Assembly: GCA_003176045.1 (NCBI GenBank)
Contig: PSRM01000346.1
Location: 1-64,000 of the forward strand
Direction: 5' to 3'
Origin: Verrucomicrobiota bacterium
Lineage (GTDB): Bacteria > Verrucomicrobiota > Verrucomicrobiia > Limisphaerales > UBA8199
Length of the DNA: 64,000 bases
In this document: piece after piece, positions 7,781 to 17,054 of the stretch
How the letters are laid out: each line of letters starts with the position of its first letter
Position numbering within the stretch: position 1 is the first letter of the stretch
Notes under the pieces: model-generated
What the model was told of the DNA's origin: nothing
Databases searched by the model: none
What the model saw: the letters and a program-made list of their open reading frames with translations, nothing else
Made by a program: the position numbers and the translations under genes

Positions 7781-9358
7781 ATGAACAACACATCATCCAT
7801 CATCCACCATCCATCATCCATCCATCCACCAATCCAGCAATCCAACAATCCGATAATCCCTCGGCCCTCGTCGTTCCTCCGCCGCTCCCTGCTGATCTGC
7901 GGCCTGGTGCTGTCTCTGGCGCGGCACGGGCATGCCCAATCAACGGCCTTCACCTACCAAGGCAAACTGAATGACGGTTCGAATCCAGCGTCGGGCCTCT
8001 ACGACATGACCTTCACATTGTTCGATTCCGCCACGGGTTTGAACCAGATCGGCCTTCCGGTCTCGGCCTTCGCCACGCCGGTTACCAACGGTCTGTTCAC
8101 TACTTCGCTCGATTTCGGGAGCGGTCCATTCACCGGACCGGCCCGCTGGCTGGAGATCCAGGTCAAAACGAACACCAGCGCTACTTATAACAAGCTCACC
8201 CCGCGCACTGCCCTCTCTCCCACCCCTTATGCCATCTACGCGCAAACGGCGGGCACGGTTACCAACAGCGCGATCACCAGCTCGAAGATTGCCTCCGGCC
8301 AGGTGGTCAAGAGCCTGAATGGGCTGACCGACGCTGTTAGCTTGGCACCGGGAACAAACGTAAGCCTGGTGCAAAGCGGCAACACGCTCACGATCAACTC
8401 CAGCGGCAGCGGTGCGTTTTCGCTCAACGGCACGAACGCCTACTACAACCGAGGTTATGTGGGCATCGGCACAACCAGCCCTGCGCATCCTTTTGAGGTG
8501 CAGGCACCGGCGGCAGGATACGACGCTTTCTCGTGGGGTATCCTGGGAACCGAAATCGGGCGACTCGGCTGCGCTGGCGGCCTCAACGTCGGTTGGCTCG
8601 GCCTGTACAACAACGGGACGCGAAATGTGGACATTCGGGCCAGCGGCCCCAGCTATCTCTTGGGTGGCAATTTCGGCATCGGCACCGCCAATCCAAGCAG
8701 CCAGCTCGATCTATTTGACGGGTCAGAAGACCTGCTTTTGAATGGAGACGGGATCGTCTTCACCCGTAGCACGGGACCGGGTTATATACAGGCCAATAAT
8801 CGCATTGATTTTGTGGTGGGTAATGGGGTCAACAACCAGGGCGGCGATGCCGGCTCGATACTTACCCTCAATAGTGATCCGAGCTTGGGTGGCCAGTGTG
8901 CAATTTTTCGCGGCCCGGTTACCGTCCCTGTACTGACGATCACCGGCGGATCCGACGTGGCCGAACCTTTCCGCATGCCTGAATGCACCCCCAAAGGCGC
9001 GGTCGTAGTGATTGATGAGAAAAATCCCGGCAATCTCAAGATCAGTGAGACCGCGTATGACACTCACGTCGCCGGCATCGTCAGCGGCGCCGACGGCATC
9101 AACCCCGGCCTCAGTCTGCATCAGGAAGGCGTGCTTGAAGGTGGCCAAAACGTCGCGCTCTCCGGCCGCGTGAAGGTGCTGGCCGACGCCTCCAACGGCG
9201 CCATCAAACCCGGCGACCTCCTGACCACTTCCGAGGTGCCTGGCCACTGTATGAAGGTCACTAACCATGGCCGCGCCCAGGGTGCCATTATTGGCAAGGC
9301 CATGAGTTCACTGGCCAGCGGCAAAGGCTATGTGCTGGTGCTGGTTTCGCTGCAGTGA
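7781..9358 (+). CDS. FTYQGKL-type surface protein with tail-fibre-like repeats
   Basis: About 525 residues from the ATG at 7781; a GTG at 7769 is in frame. The first 28 residues are translated from imperfect ATCC-type 7/8-mer repeats and precede a hydrophobic signal segment ending in RHGHAQS. The mature protein starts with AFTYQGKL and has a beta domain of about 130 residues. GIGTTSP-type units follow, like those in phage tail fibres and trimeric surface proteins. The C-terminal region (about 400-525) has PGDLLTTSEVPGHCMKV and GAIIGKAMSSL, a module common at the end of such proteins. It is probably displayed on the cell surface. It heads a plus-strand run with the C10 protease (50 bp downstream) and a small secreted protein. 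A paralogue without the C-terminal module is at 56719-58260. Confidence 0.7.
   Translation: MNNTSSIIHHPSSIHPPIQQSNNPIIPRPSSFLRRSLLICGLVLSLARHGHAQSTAFTYQGKLNDGSNPASGLYDMTFTLFDSATGLNQIGLPVSAFATPVTNGLFTTSLDFGSGPFTGPARWLEIQVKTNTSATYNKLTPRTALSPTPYAIYAQTAGTVTNSAITSSKIASGQVVKSLNGLTDAVSLAPGTNVSLVQSGNTLTINSSGSGAFSLNGTNAYYNRGYVGIGTTSPAHPFEVQAPAAGYDAFSWGILGTEIGRLGCAGGLNVGWLGLYNNGTRNVDIRASGPSYLLGGNFGIGTANPSSQLDLFDGSEDLLLNGDGIVFTRSTGPGYIQANNRIDFVVGNGVNNQGGDAGSILTLNSDPSLGGQCAIFRGPVTVPVLTITGGSDVAEPFRMPECTPKGAVVVIDEKNPGNLKISETAYDTHVAGIVSGADGINPGLSLHQEGVLEGGQNVALSGRVKVLADASNGAIKPGDLLTTSEVPGHCMKVTNHGRAQGAIIGKAMSSLASGKGYVLVLVSLQ
7793..7862. repeat. ATCC-type 7/8-mer repeats inside the signal-peptide region
   Basis: Units of the type ATCCATC, ATCCACC and AATCCAAC are translated in frame as a Ser/His/Pro/Asn-rich leader in front of the hydrophobic signal segment of the surface protein. 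Confidence 0.65.
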
Positions 9359-9408
9359 AGCGCAGTGATTGAAACCAAGTCTGTAAACAACTCTCAAATA
9401 CAATACTT

Positions 9409-11004
9409 ATGAACACGAAACTTATCACGGCTGCTCTGCTGCTCCTGGCGACCGGAAGCCCCTCCCTGGCATCGCCTCGAACTGAGGCGAATGTCAGGAA
9501 AGCTGTTGAAACCTGGGTGCGCGGTGTCACCGCGGATAAACGCGCTGCCGCGGTCGTCGAAGAAATGAAACCCTACAGCCAAAACGGAACCAACGCAGCC
9601 TATATTGTGAGGTTGAAAGGTGGTGGGTACTGTCTGGCCGGGGCCGATTCGCTGGTGCTGCCGGTTTATTGGTACTCGCCTAAAGGCGCGTATGACCCTA
9701 AGAACCCGGGCTGTAAGTTCATTCTCCACGAGATCGCCGACCGCCTTAGCTACGTTCAAGCTCTACAGGCGAAGGGCGACCTGGCGCTCAAACAGCAGAA
9801 AGCCGCCCTGGATGAGCGGGCAGTACAGTGGGACGCACTGGCCGCCGGGCAGACGATCACTACCTCGGCCACGAGTTCGACTCTTTTGACCAAGAGCGCT
9901 CCAGGCATGCTCGTGCTCCCGCTCACATGCCAATGGGGCCAGGACTATCCTTTCAATGATTATTGCCCGGAACTGCCCGGATGGGGTCCAAACGGTACCC
10001 CGGGCTCCACTTTGGTCGGTTGTGTGGCTACGGCCATGGCCCAGGTAATGGATTACTGGAAGTGGCCGAATACAGGGGCCGGCCCTCCGGCCAGCGTTAC
10101 CTACAATTACCGTGGGACGAGCGGCACTTTTTCTGCACCCGTGCCCACAGATCCGGGCATTCCCTCCTTTTGGGCTGGAAAGCTAAGCTGGTCGTCAGGC
10201 TTCCTGACGATGAGCGGCTATTGGGATGCGTCGTTGCTGGGGTACGCGATGGGCATCACTGTGGACCCAACGTTTCAGAGTGCGCTCCAAAGCCTTTATG
10301 CTGAACTGACGGCTTGGAGCAGCATTTGGGCGGCGGACTTTGGCGCGACCACCTACAATTGGAGTCAAATGCTCGACCAGTATTCAGGCGATGCCGACCC
10401 GGGCGCGCTCACCGCGGCGAAGATTTCTTTTCATGCCGGGGTGGCCGTTGGCATGGACTATGGACTCAAAGGATCCGGAATCCCGGAGTCAGCCGCGGGA
10501 AGAATATCCGGCGCACTCGCCTTGCATTTCCGTTATGACCCGTCGGCCACCTGGGGCATTTTAAACATCAACATGCTCGTGAACGAGATCCAGTGGCGAC
10601 GCCCTGTGATCCTGGTTGGAGATAGCGGCAGCGTGGCCCACTGTTGGGTCGTTCTCGGCTACAACCAGCGAACCAGCCCATGGCAATTTGCCATGAATAT
10701 GGGGTGGAATGGGAGCGCCAATGGCTGGTATTCGGTAGATCAAGTGCCCCTCGGCCTGGATTACAACCAAACCGAAACAGTTCAAATTGCGCCGTTCAGT
10801 GCGGTTGGTTTTGTTGGCTCGAGCAGTTCCGGAAACGGCTCGCCCAGTTCTCCTTACTCGAACATCGAACAAGCTCTCGCGAACGCAGCCAATGGAACGA
10901 CGCTTATATTCAAAGCTGGCAGCTATAATACGTTCTCGGCCTCTCAACTGGTGCTCAACCGGCCTCTTACGCTCAAAGGAATGAACGCAACAATCGGCAA
11001 ATAG
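9409..11004 (+). CDS. Secreted C10 family (streptopain-like) cysteine protease
   Basis: The product has 531 residues with a signal peptide (1-21). Residues 22-130 resemble the propeptide-inhibitor region of streptopain-type enzymes. The catalytic domain shows GCVATAMAQVM with nucleophile Cys205, and AHCWVVLGY with the general base His411. The NMGWNGSANGWY segment that follows corresponds to the conserved W-G-x-G region of the family. These residues support an active cysteine endopeptidase. After about residue 460 a segment PSSPYSNIEQALANAANG begins like a right-handed beta-helix (DUF1565-type) but stops after about 60 residues at TIGK, which looks truncated. It probably degrades extracellular protein. 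It shares a transcription unit with the flanking secreted proteins. Confidence 0.82.
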   Translation: MNTKLITAALLLLATGSPSLASPRTEANVRKAVETWVRGVTADKRAAAVVEEMKPYSQNGTNAAYIVRLKGGGYCLAGADSLVLPVYWYSPKGAYDPKNPGCKFILHEIADRLSYVQALQAKGDLALKQQKAALDERAVQWDALAAGQTITTSATSSTLLTKSAPGMLVLPLTCQWGQDYPFNDYCPELPGWGPNGTPGSTLVGCVATAMAQVMDYWKWPNTGAGPPASVTYNYRGTSGTFSAPVPTDPGIPSFWAGKLSWSSGFLTMSGYWDASLLGYAMGITVDPTFQSALQSLYAELTAWSSIWAADFGATTYNWSQMLDQYSGDADPGALTAAKISFHAGVAVGMDYGLKGSGIPESAAGRISGALALHFRYDPSATWGILNINMLVNEIQWRRPVILVGDSGSVAHCWVVLGYNQRTSPWQFAMNMGWNGSANGWYSVDQVPLGLDYNQTETVQIAPFSAVGFVGSSSSGNGSPSSPYSNIEQALANAANGTTLIFKAGSYNTFSASQLVLNRPLTLKGMNATIGK

Positions 11005-11043
11005 AACGCCAAACCAAAAATCCCAAAATTGAAAGGAAAGAAT

Positions 11044-11490
11044 ATGAACCAATATCTCCATAAAGTTCTCCGAACGACTGGCCTTATCCTGATCAACCTC
11101 TGCGCGGCAGCACATGCAGGCACCTCGATTACGTGGTCGGCTATCGCTGGCGGCAGCGCAACAAGCTCCGGTGGCAGCTTCTCCCTCACCGGCACTGCCG
11201 GACAGCCCGCAACCTCTCCTTCGGCGGCCGCCAACTGTTCACTTGTGCCGGGCTTCTGGGCGGCCGACACAATCAGCTCTCCATGGCTCACGCTGACTCG
11301 TTCGGGCGCGAACCTTGTCATCTCCTGGCCGTCGTCGCTGACCGGGTTTACCCTTCAGCAAACCAAGGACCTGACTGGCAAGCCGGTTTGGTCAACCGTG
11401 TCCCAGACCACGAGCCTGGTTGGAAGCCAATACCAAGTCACTATTCCCGCAACACAAATTAAACAATTCTTCCGCCTGGTGCATCCGTAG
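11044..11490 (+). CDS. Small secreted protein with FFRL-type C-terminus
   Basis: About 148 residues from the ATG at 11044, which follows a purine-rich stretch (AAAGGAAAG) that can serve as ribosome-binding site. A TTG 15 bp upstream is a weaker start. A signal peptide ends near CAAAHAG. The mature part has a short beta domain (GGSFSLTGTAGQP) and a C-terminal domain from about residue 80 (LTRSGANLVISWPSS ... FFRLVHP), the module shared by many exported proteins in this window. It lies 39 bp downstream of the C10 protease and is probably co-transcribed. Its function is unknown. Confidence 0.65.
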   Translation: MNQYLHKVLRTTGLILINLCAAAHAGTSITWSAIAGGSATSSGGSFSLTGTAGQPATSPSAAANCSLVPGFWAADTISSPWLTLTRSGANLVISWPSSLTGFTLQQTKDLTGKPVWSTVSQTTSLVGSQYQVTIPATQIKQFFRLVHP

Positions 11491-11594
11491 AGGGGTGATG
11501 CTTCAAATGCGGAAGGGGTAAGGGCGGGTTTTGGAAGGCTCTCAGACCGCCAAAACCCGCCTCATGTTCTTTGGGACATCCGTTCAGAGGTGGC

Positions 11595-11705
11595 GGAGCG
11601 CGGGTGTCCCCACCCGCAGCAGCCACGTTCGCATTCACGCGTCCGGACTGGCTGGCCGTCTCGTCCATTTCGGACGTGCAGCCGCTGGGGACAGCCGCGC
11701 TCCGT
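11595..11705. repeat. Palindromic element, GGAGCGCGG(C/G)TGTCC family
   Basis: The left arm starts GGAGCGCGGGTGTCCCCACC and the right arm ends with the inverse GGGGACAGCCGCGCTCC, separated by about 60 bp. A second copy lies at 24318-24438. It looks like a REP or MITE-type non-coding element. Confidence 0.65.
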
Positions 11706-11768
11706 CGTTTCCACCGTCAGTGACCGATTACTCTTTGGGGTTCTTTCGTGCTTTGAGGCTGCTTCGAA

Positions 11769-12104
11769 TCGCACCGAATTACCTCCTCCGACCCGGCAGG
11801 CGGCAACCAGGATTGGCGAGTCCTGGAACCGGGAAAGACATTGGTGGTCGCCGATATTAAAGGTCTCGGTTGCATTGTCCACCTGCGCGACAATATCACC
11901 AGTCCTGAGCCGCATCATTTGCAGTTGCACGTGTTGCAAATGCACTGGGACCACGAGAAGGACCCTAGCGTCGAGTCGCCAATTGGCGACCTTTTCGGAA
12001 TTGGTTTCGGTTTTTCTGAGAAGATGAATTCCGCCTTCCATATTGGTATCGGACCGAGCCGCACGCGCCCTTTGCAAAGATGCCTGAGGTACGCGAGCGT
12101 CTGA
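11769..12104 (+). pseudogene. Decayed DUF2961 fragment
   Basis: An open stretch without a proper start translates to SSDPAGGNQDWRVLEPGKT, then LVVADIKGLGCIVHL, later HWDHEKDPSVESPIGDLFG. This matches the N-terminal part of DUF2961 proteins (YDRTGGN..W, LADIKGPGCI.HIW, W D.E..PSVEVPLGDFFG). DUF2961 proteins have several hundred residues; here only about 90 align. The frame is closed by a TGA at 11754 upstream and by a stop at 12104, and the rest of the gene is missing. It is flanked by two palindromic elements, which suggests repeat-associated rearrangement. Confidence 0.6.
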
Positions 12105-12123
12105 GTTGGGCGGAGAAAACGAA

Positions 12124-12203
12124 CCGCTAATCTTCGCTAATCTTCGCTAATCAGAATCCGGGTGTTCAAGAATTAGCGTAGATTAGCGGAAATTAGCGGT
12201 TTA
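12124..12203. repeat. CGCTAATC inverted repeat
   Basis: Three direct TTCGCTAATC-type units on the left face inverted copies (GATTAGCGGAAATTAGCGG) on the right across about 30 bp. The structure could fold into a hairpin upstream of the DUF885 gene. Confidence 0.6.
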
Positions 12204-12277
12204 AAACCTCCCCTCTACCCAATTCCTGTTTCCATGCCCGACGTAATCCCTTACATTCTGCGGCCTTCTTGCTGAGC

Positions 12278-14077
12278 ATGATGCGTATTCACTTTCTACT
12301 TCTCACCGGATTTGTTTTGTTGCCGATCCAACGGATTGGGGCGCAGGCTGCCGAAGATGCCAAGCTTCAGCGCTTCATCAAAAATTATCTGGAGCAGCAT
12401 TTTCGGCAGCAGCCCTTGGCGGCCACCGCCCTGGGCGATCACCGATTCGACTCTCGCTTGGACGATATTTCGCCCGCGGCCCGCGAACAGTGGCTCAAGC
12501 TGGCTCAGTTCACGCTCAGGGATCTACCCAGCCAGGTGGATTACAAGAGACTCACCCGCGATGGCCAAATTGATTTTGAAATCCTCCAGCACGATTTGAA
12601 GCGCGAATTGTGGGTCTTCAACAATACTCGCCCTTTCGACGAGGACGCGCGCTCTTATGGACGGTACTTGAGCGACAGCGTCTATTTGCTCCTGACGGAG
12701 TCAACCCAACCCAAAGAGACAAACATTGCCAATGCCATCATGCGAATGGCCGAGTTTCCGCGCATCATCGCCGAAGCAAAACGTTCGCTCAAAAATCCCG
12801 CCAAGCCAATCCTGGAAACCGCCATCCGCCAGAATTCCGGCGCCATCGGTTTCTATGAAAAGGATATATTCAATTATGCCGGCGAAACACCGCAACTAGC
12901 GAAGCTGAAAGCAGCGACCGCCAAAGCCGCAGTTGCGTTAAAAGAATATCAGCAATTCCTCGAAGGCCCCGCGCGCAAACGGGCGAAGGAAAACTGGCGT
13001 CTCGGGCGGGCCAAGTTCGATCAGAAATTCGAATTGGAAATGGATGCCGGTGTCAGCGCCGAGGAGAACCTGGCCATTGCTAAAGTTGAGTTCGCGCGGG
13101 TCCATAACGAATTATATGTGGTCGCGCGCCAACTTTGGCCGAATTATTTTCCAGGCAAGCTCTTTCCACCCGATGATTCACCCGGACGGCGTGAGGCGAT
13201 CCTGAAGGTCGTCGAGTCGGTCAGTCAGGAACATGGTGAGGCAACAAACCTTGTGCGCGATGCCAGGGCCACGGTGGACAGCCTTAAAACATTCATTCGC
13301 CAGCACCATTATCTGCGACTACCTGACCCTGACCACTGTGCCGTGCTTGAAATGCCCGAGTTTCGCCGTGGCAATTCCCTGGCCTATCTCGAAAACGCGC
13401 CGCCGCTGGATCCAAAAGCGCAGAGCATTTACGCCGTCAGCCCGCCGCCTGCCGATTGGGCACCCAAGCAGGCGCGGAGCTTTCTCGAGGAATACAACAG
13501 CCACATGCTGAAAATTCTCACCATCCACGAGGCGTATCCAGGCCATTACGTCCAATTGGAACATGCAAACCGCCAGTCCTCGCTCGTTCGCCGCGTCCTG
13601 CAATCCGGTCCATTCGTCGAAGGCTGGGCGGTGTATGGGGAGGTCACCATGTTGAACGAAGGGTTCGGCGAAGGCGACCTGCGTCTCCGGTTAATGCAAC
13701 TCAAGTTCTACTTGCGCACAGTGGCTAACTCGATTCTCGATTATCAAATGCATTGCAGCGGAATGACCGATGCGGACGCGATGAGATTCTTGACCGAAGA
13801 CGCCTTTCAATCTGAAGGCGAGGCGAGGTTAAAAATCATTCGCGCCAAACAATCGTCGGTCCAATTGAGCACGTATTTCGTCGGGGGCACGGCCCACTAT
13901 CGCCTCCATCAGGCCATCGAGCGCCAACTGGGCAATAATTTTGATTTAGGCCGCTACCATGAAGCCGTCCTGGCCAACGGTTCCATCCCATTGAAATACT
14001 TGCCGGAATTGGTACGCCGCCAATTGAGCGCGGACGTGAAAAAGCTGCAGCCTTCAGGAAAGCCGCCATCTCATTAA
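12278..14077 (+). CDS. Secreted DUF885 family putative zinc peptidase
   Basis: About 599 residues from the ATG at 12278, a normal length for DUF885. A signal peptide (MMRIHFLLLTGFVLL...GAQA) points to export. The diagnostic motif HEAYPGHYVQLEHAN starts at His417 and ends in a region rich in His/Glu. Together with a downstream EGWAVYGE segment it is the presumed zinc site of this family, which is related to gluzincin carboxypeptidases. RFDSRLDDISP near the N-terminus is also typical. The substrate is unknown, though peptide hydrolysis is likely. It stands alone, with repeats upstream and a small secreted protein downstream. Confidence 0.8.
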   Translation: MMRIHFLLLTGFVLLPIQRIGAQAAEDAKLQRFIKNYLEQHFRQQPLAATALGDHRFDSRLDDISPAAREQWLKLAQFTLRDLPSQVDYKRLTRDGQIDFEILQHDLKRELWVFNNTRPFDEDARSYGRYLSDSVYLLLTESTQPKETNIANAIMRMAEFPRIIAEAKRSLKNPAKPILETAIRQNSGAIGFYEKDIFNYAGETPQLAKLKAATAKAAVALKEYQQFLEGPARKRAKENWRLGRAKFDQKFELEMDAGVSAEENLAIAKVEFARVHNELYVVARQLWPNYFPGKLFPPDDSPGRREAILKVVESVSQEHGEATNLVRDARATVDSLKTFIRQHHYLRLPDPDHCAVLEMPEFRRGNSLAYLENAPPLDPKAQSIYAVSPPPADWAPKQARSFLEEYNSHMLKILTIHEAYPGHYVQLEHANRQSSLVRRVLQSGPFVEGWAVYGEVTMLNEGFGEGDLRLRLMQLKFYLRTVANSILDYQMHCSGMTDADAMRFLTEDAFQSEGEARLKIIRAKQSSVQLSTYFVGGTAHYRLHQAIERQLGNNFDLGRYHEAVLANGSIPLKYLPELVRRQLSADVKKLQPSGKPPSH

Positions 14078-14216
14078 CACCTGGCTTCAGTAAGCCAAAT
14101 CTCTCCTTTTCCTGCTTGACCTGTTTCGCTCACTTGCCAATGCTCCCTCCAATCACCCGCGCTAAATAGCGTTGGCCGGTTTTGCCGACGTTCCTTTGCG
14201 CTCTCGGGGAGAAACT

Positions 14217-14882
14217 ATGAAAATCAAAAATCTGCTTCTCATCATTACCACTATTCTCACCCTTCTGGCTGCACCCTGCTCCCGCTCGGAGTTGTTTTAT
14301 TATCTGACGGCGACCATTACGTCGGTTCAACAAAAGGACAGCACGGACGACGGACTAAACACAACCTACCCGCTCCCAAAAGTCAGGACCTATGCAACCA
14401 TTGATCTTTTGAACCTCCTGGCACGGGCCAAATATGCCCAGGGCCTTTGGCCTGCCACAAACTTCCCAGCCAATGCCAAGCTGGGCATCTCTGGGGGCCG
14501 CCCGTTTTCCGTCATTACCGGCACGAACATCATAGACGTGTCGGACATTTTCACCCTGACCACCAGCACCAATGAAATCACTTCAGGTAAGACGAGCGAC
14601 AGCACTGGGCTCTCCAATCCAACTTCAAAAACATTGCAGATCGCCAAGTACAGCTTTGATGATACAGCTATTCCCGGCAGTAATGGTCTCCAATTCTATA
14701 TCCAGGGCATCGCTGCATCCACCAAGACCGACACGGTCCCAGCCGGCGGCGTTTACACCCGATCGTTCACCAGTAAACTAGTCGGCGCTGGCGAAGGCAC
14801 CTCCTCCAGCGGACACGCGTTTGTCCTCACGGGTTCAGTGACGCTGTCAGCGCACGGCCAGGAAACAATCATAGGCCTATAA
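14217..14882 (+). CDS. Secreted protein of unknown function
   Basis: About 221 residues. The ATG at 14217 is preceded by GGGGAG at a good distance, and a frame extension upstream is unlikely to be used. A signal peptide (MKIKNLLLIITTILTLLAAP) is followed by a Thr/Ser-rich, beta-predicted mature protein without Cys apart from the one near the cleavage site. That Cys (LLAAPCS) could be a lipobox, so a lipoprotein is possible. No family was recognised. It follows the DUF885 gene by about 140 bp. Confidence 0.55.
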   Translation: MKIKNLLLIITTILTLLAAPCSRSELFYYLTATITSVQQKDSTDDGLNTTYPLPKVRTYATIDLLNLLARAKYAQGLWPATNFPANAKLGISGGRPFSVITGTNIIDVSDIFTLTTSTNEITSGKTSDSTGLSNPTSKTLQIAKYSFDDTAIPGSNGLQFYIQGIAASTKTDTVPAGGVYTRSFTSKLVGAGEGTSSSGHAFVLTGSVTLSAHGQETIIGL

Positions 14883-14887
14883 GACCC

Positions 14888-14914
14888 TGTAGGCCGCGTG
14901 CCCTCACGCGGCGT
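14888..14914. repeat. GTAGGCCGCGTG palindromic element
   Basis: TGTAGGCCGCGTGCCCTCACGCGGCG forms a GC-rich hairpin (CCGCGTG/CACGCGG). Related copies lie at 23370-23450 and 51325-51420. A short heptamer run of CTGACCT units follows at about 15012-15040. Confidence 0.65.
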
Positions 14915-15040
14915 TCCGCATAGAGCCGAACACCTCAGACGTACCGAACAGAGCCGCGCGCGTGAGCAAGCGGCCAGCACCCATGCTTCAACCAGCTCCA
15001 TTTTATCCGATCCCTGATCTCTGACCTCTGACCTCTATTC

Positions 15041-16651
15041 TCATTTAGCGGCCCGGATCCGAATATCCCCCGAACTCGCTCGCAGTATGAGCGGTGGCCC
15101 TCCGCCGTTAAGCTTGGCTTGCAGGGAGCCGGTGTTTGGCTCACTTCGCGCTTGGGCCGTCGGCAATTCCGTAATCACTTGCCCACCGCTTGTGCGCGCA
15201 TCCAGATCCAGAGCGGCGTTCGCCGGCACCGCTACCTTAATTCCGCCGCCGGACACATGGAGCCGGCTCTGAACGTTCGGCGGCTTGGAATAGACAACCT
15301 CGATATCGCCGCTGGAAGTCTCAGCTTGAACAGCTCCTTTGGCATCTCCAACCTGGATCGGCCCCCCCGAGTTCTTCACTTGCACCGCTGCCTTCGCCGC
15401 GCCAATGCGAACTGATCCGCTGGATGTCCTCACAACCGTTTCGCCTCCGGCCTCTTCAATGGTTACATCGCCACCAGTGTCATTCGCTTCAATCTTGCTT
15501 TTGGCCCGCCGGACACTGATGGAGCCGCTGGAAGTCTGCGCAAAGACGAAGCCCCCTGCTTCCCCGACTGAGATGGTCCCGCCTGAATTCTTTGCGTCGA
15601 GGTCGCCGCCCACCTTTCTCACCTCGATCGAGGCGCTCGAGGTCTGAGCCGAAACAGCTCCTGCAGCTTGCTTCACGGTGATGTTGCCGCCCGAGTTGTT
15701 CAAGGTCACGTTCTTGCCCCTGCTTGTTCCCAACTCGATTGACCCGCTGGAAGTTTGGGCAGTCACATCGCCTCCTGCCGAGCCAATCCCGATATTGCCC
15801 CCGGCGTTCTTGACCTGAACAGATCCCTGAGCCGTGCCGATAGACACCGATCCGCTTGAGGTTTCGGCAGTAACCGCACCGCCGGCCGATCCAACGGCAA
15901 TATCCCCACCCGCGCTTCGTGCCTGGACTGAACCTCGCGCCTTACCGATGCCTACAGACCCGCTGGAAGTTGTGGCCACCACGTCGCCGCCTGCTTCTTC
16001 GATGCGGACGTTACCACCCGCATCTGTCGCTGTAACCTTGCCGCCGCCCTTCTTGAGGTGAATCGAGCCGCTTGAGGTCTGCGCCTTCACATCGCCTGCC
16101 GCTGCCTCGATGGAAATATCCCCGCCGGAATCTGCGGCCTCCACGGGCCCCTCCACCTTGGCCACCTTTATCGAGCCACTCGAGGTTCTGGTCCTAACAG
16201 AGCCCACAAGGTCGCCCACTCGAATGTCTCCACCCGCAGTTTTCAAATCGGCGTCGAATTTGCCCGGGATGCTGATACGCCAGTGGATCTCAAGGTGCGG
16301 CTGGCCACTCCTCCAGTTCGACAACTGCCGCCTTTTGCTCTTCCCAACGACGGAGACGTTATTCCCATCCTGTTGGAAAATGACTTCATAGTCAGCGAAC
16401 AATTCATCCGCCTGCGACTTGCTGGCATCCTTCACCGTCCGCGTGACGGTGACCGCGACCTGGCCGATCGCGCCCGTATCCACTTCGATGCTCCCGCGGT
16501 CCGCTTGCACAGTCAGCTTGCCTGTGCCATGGACGACGAAACCTTTATTAATGTTCGATTCGTATTCCCCAGCCAATACGGGCAATTGGCCCACCACACC
16601 GAGCACCGCCAGGACACGGGCGGCTCCTTTAAGCGAAATCATAGTTTTCAT
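15041..16651 (-). CDS. Exported DUF4097 beta-strand repeat protein
   Basis: About 536 residues from the ATG at 16651. A signal peptide ends near PVLAG. An N-terminal domain of about 130 residues is followed by regular repeats in which a unit with (Q/T/E/R)TSSGS(I/V) alternates with a unit with (D/N)(S/A)GG(D/N)I. Nine TSSGS-type units occur with a period of about 38-40 residues, as expected for DUF4097, which folds as a beta-solenoid. It is probably periplasmic or surface-bound. Many relatives sit next to anti-sigma or membrane genes; no such neighbour is seen here. The repeat units are very similar to each other, so recent internal amplification is likely. Confidence 0.75.
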   Translation of the reverse strand: MKTMISLKGAARVLAVLGVVGQLPVLAGEYESNINKGFVVHGTGKLTVQADRGSIEVDTGAIGQVAVTVTRTVKDASKSQADELFADYEVIFQQDGNNVSVVGKSKRRQLSNWRSGQPHLEIHWRISIPGKFDADLKTAGGDIRVGDLVGSVRTRTSSGSIKVAKVEGPVEAADSGGDISIEAAAGDVKAQTSSGSIHLKKGGGKVTATDAGGNVRIEEAGGDVVATTSSGSVGIGKARGSVQARSAGGDIAVGSAGGAVTAETSSGSVSIGTAQGSVQVKNAGGNIGIGSAGGDVTAQTSSGSIELGTSRGKNVTLNNSGGNITVKQAAGAVSAQTSSASIEVRKVGGDLDAKNSGGTISVGEAGGFVFAQTSSGSISVRRAKSKIEANDTGGDVTIEEAGGETVVRTSSGSVRIGAAKAAVQVKNSGGPIQVGDAKGAVQAETSSGDIEVVYSKPPNVQSRLHVSGGGIKVAVPANAALDLDARTSGGQVITELPTAQARSEPNTGSLQAKLNGGGPPLILRASSGDIRIRAAK

Positions 16652-16730
16652 GGCATTGAGTCTCTCGAGCAATCGTGCACTCTAATGTGGTTACATAGCA
16701 ATCGTTTTACGATCACCGACGGTTTGTCTT

Positions 16731-16850
16731 AGTCCCACAGGGACGGCAGATAATAGCCCAGCGTTTCAATTTCAACGCTGGGTTTATAACGTCCGAATGA
16801 AATTAGTCCCGTAGGGACGGCAGAAAAAGAACGGTTTCTGTCGTCCCTAC
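16731..16850. repeat. AGTCCC(G/A)(T/C)AGGGACGGCAGA repeat cluster
   Basis: AGTCCCACAGGGACGGCAGA and AGTCCCGTAGGGACGGCAGA are two direct copies. Between them lies a hairpin CCCAGCGTT/AACGCTGGG, and after them an inverted piece TCTGTCGTCCCTAC. No gene is seen between 16652 and 17054; the stretch is filled by this cluster and the next one. Confidence 0.65.
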
Positions 16851-16877
16851 GAAGTTGTGAAGAAATCCAAAACCCAC

Positions 16878-16962
16878 GTAGCAGCCGAGGTAACGAGGCT
16901 CTGAAATCCTTACGCACGAGCAGGTTACAAAATGATTAGAGCCTCGTCACCTCGGCTGCTAC
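16878..16962. repeat. 25-bp inverted repeat GTAGCAGCCGAGGT...
   Basis: The left arm begins GTAGCAGCCGAGGTAACGAG and the right arm is its near-perfect inverse ending CACCTCGGCTGCTAC, separated by about 35 bp. The size and layout are those of a MITE-like element. Confidence 0.65.
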
Positions 16963-17054
16963 AATTATTTCACACCTTCTACGGGAGTCCACGCACTTGC
17001 GATGTATGTCCCCAGCCCCGAGAGGTTTTGCATAGGCATTAAGAAGTTCGAATC

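Noticed and set aside
11562-12077. 171-codon open frame on the minus strand
   Set aside because: It covers a palindromic repeat and the reverse of the DUF2961 relic; no start signal or family features.
17044-17054. T-loop-like GTTCGAATCC
   Set aside because: The flanking bases (AGAA / CTAG) do not pair as a T-stem and no anticodon arm or acceptor stem is found upstream.
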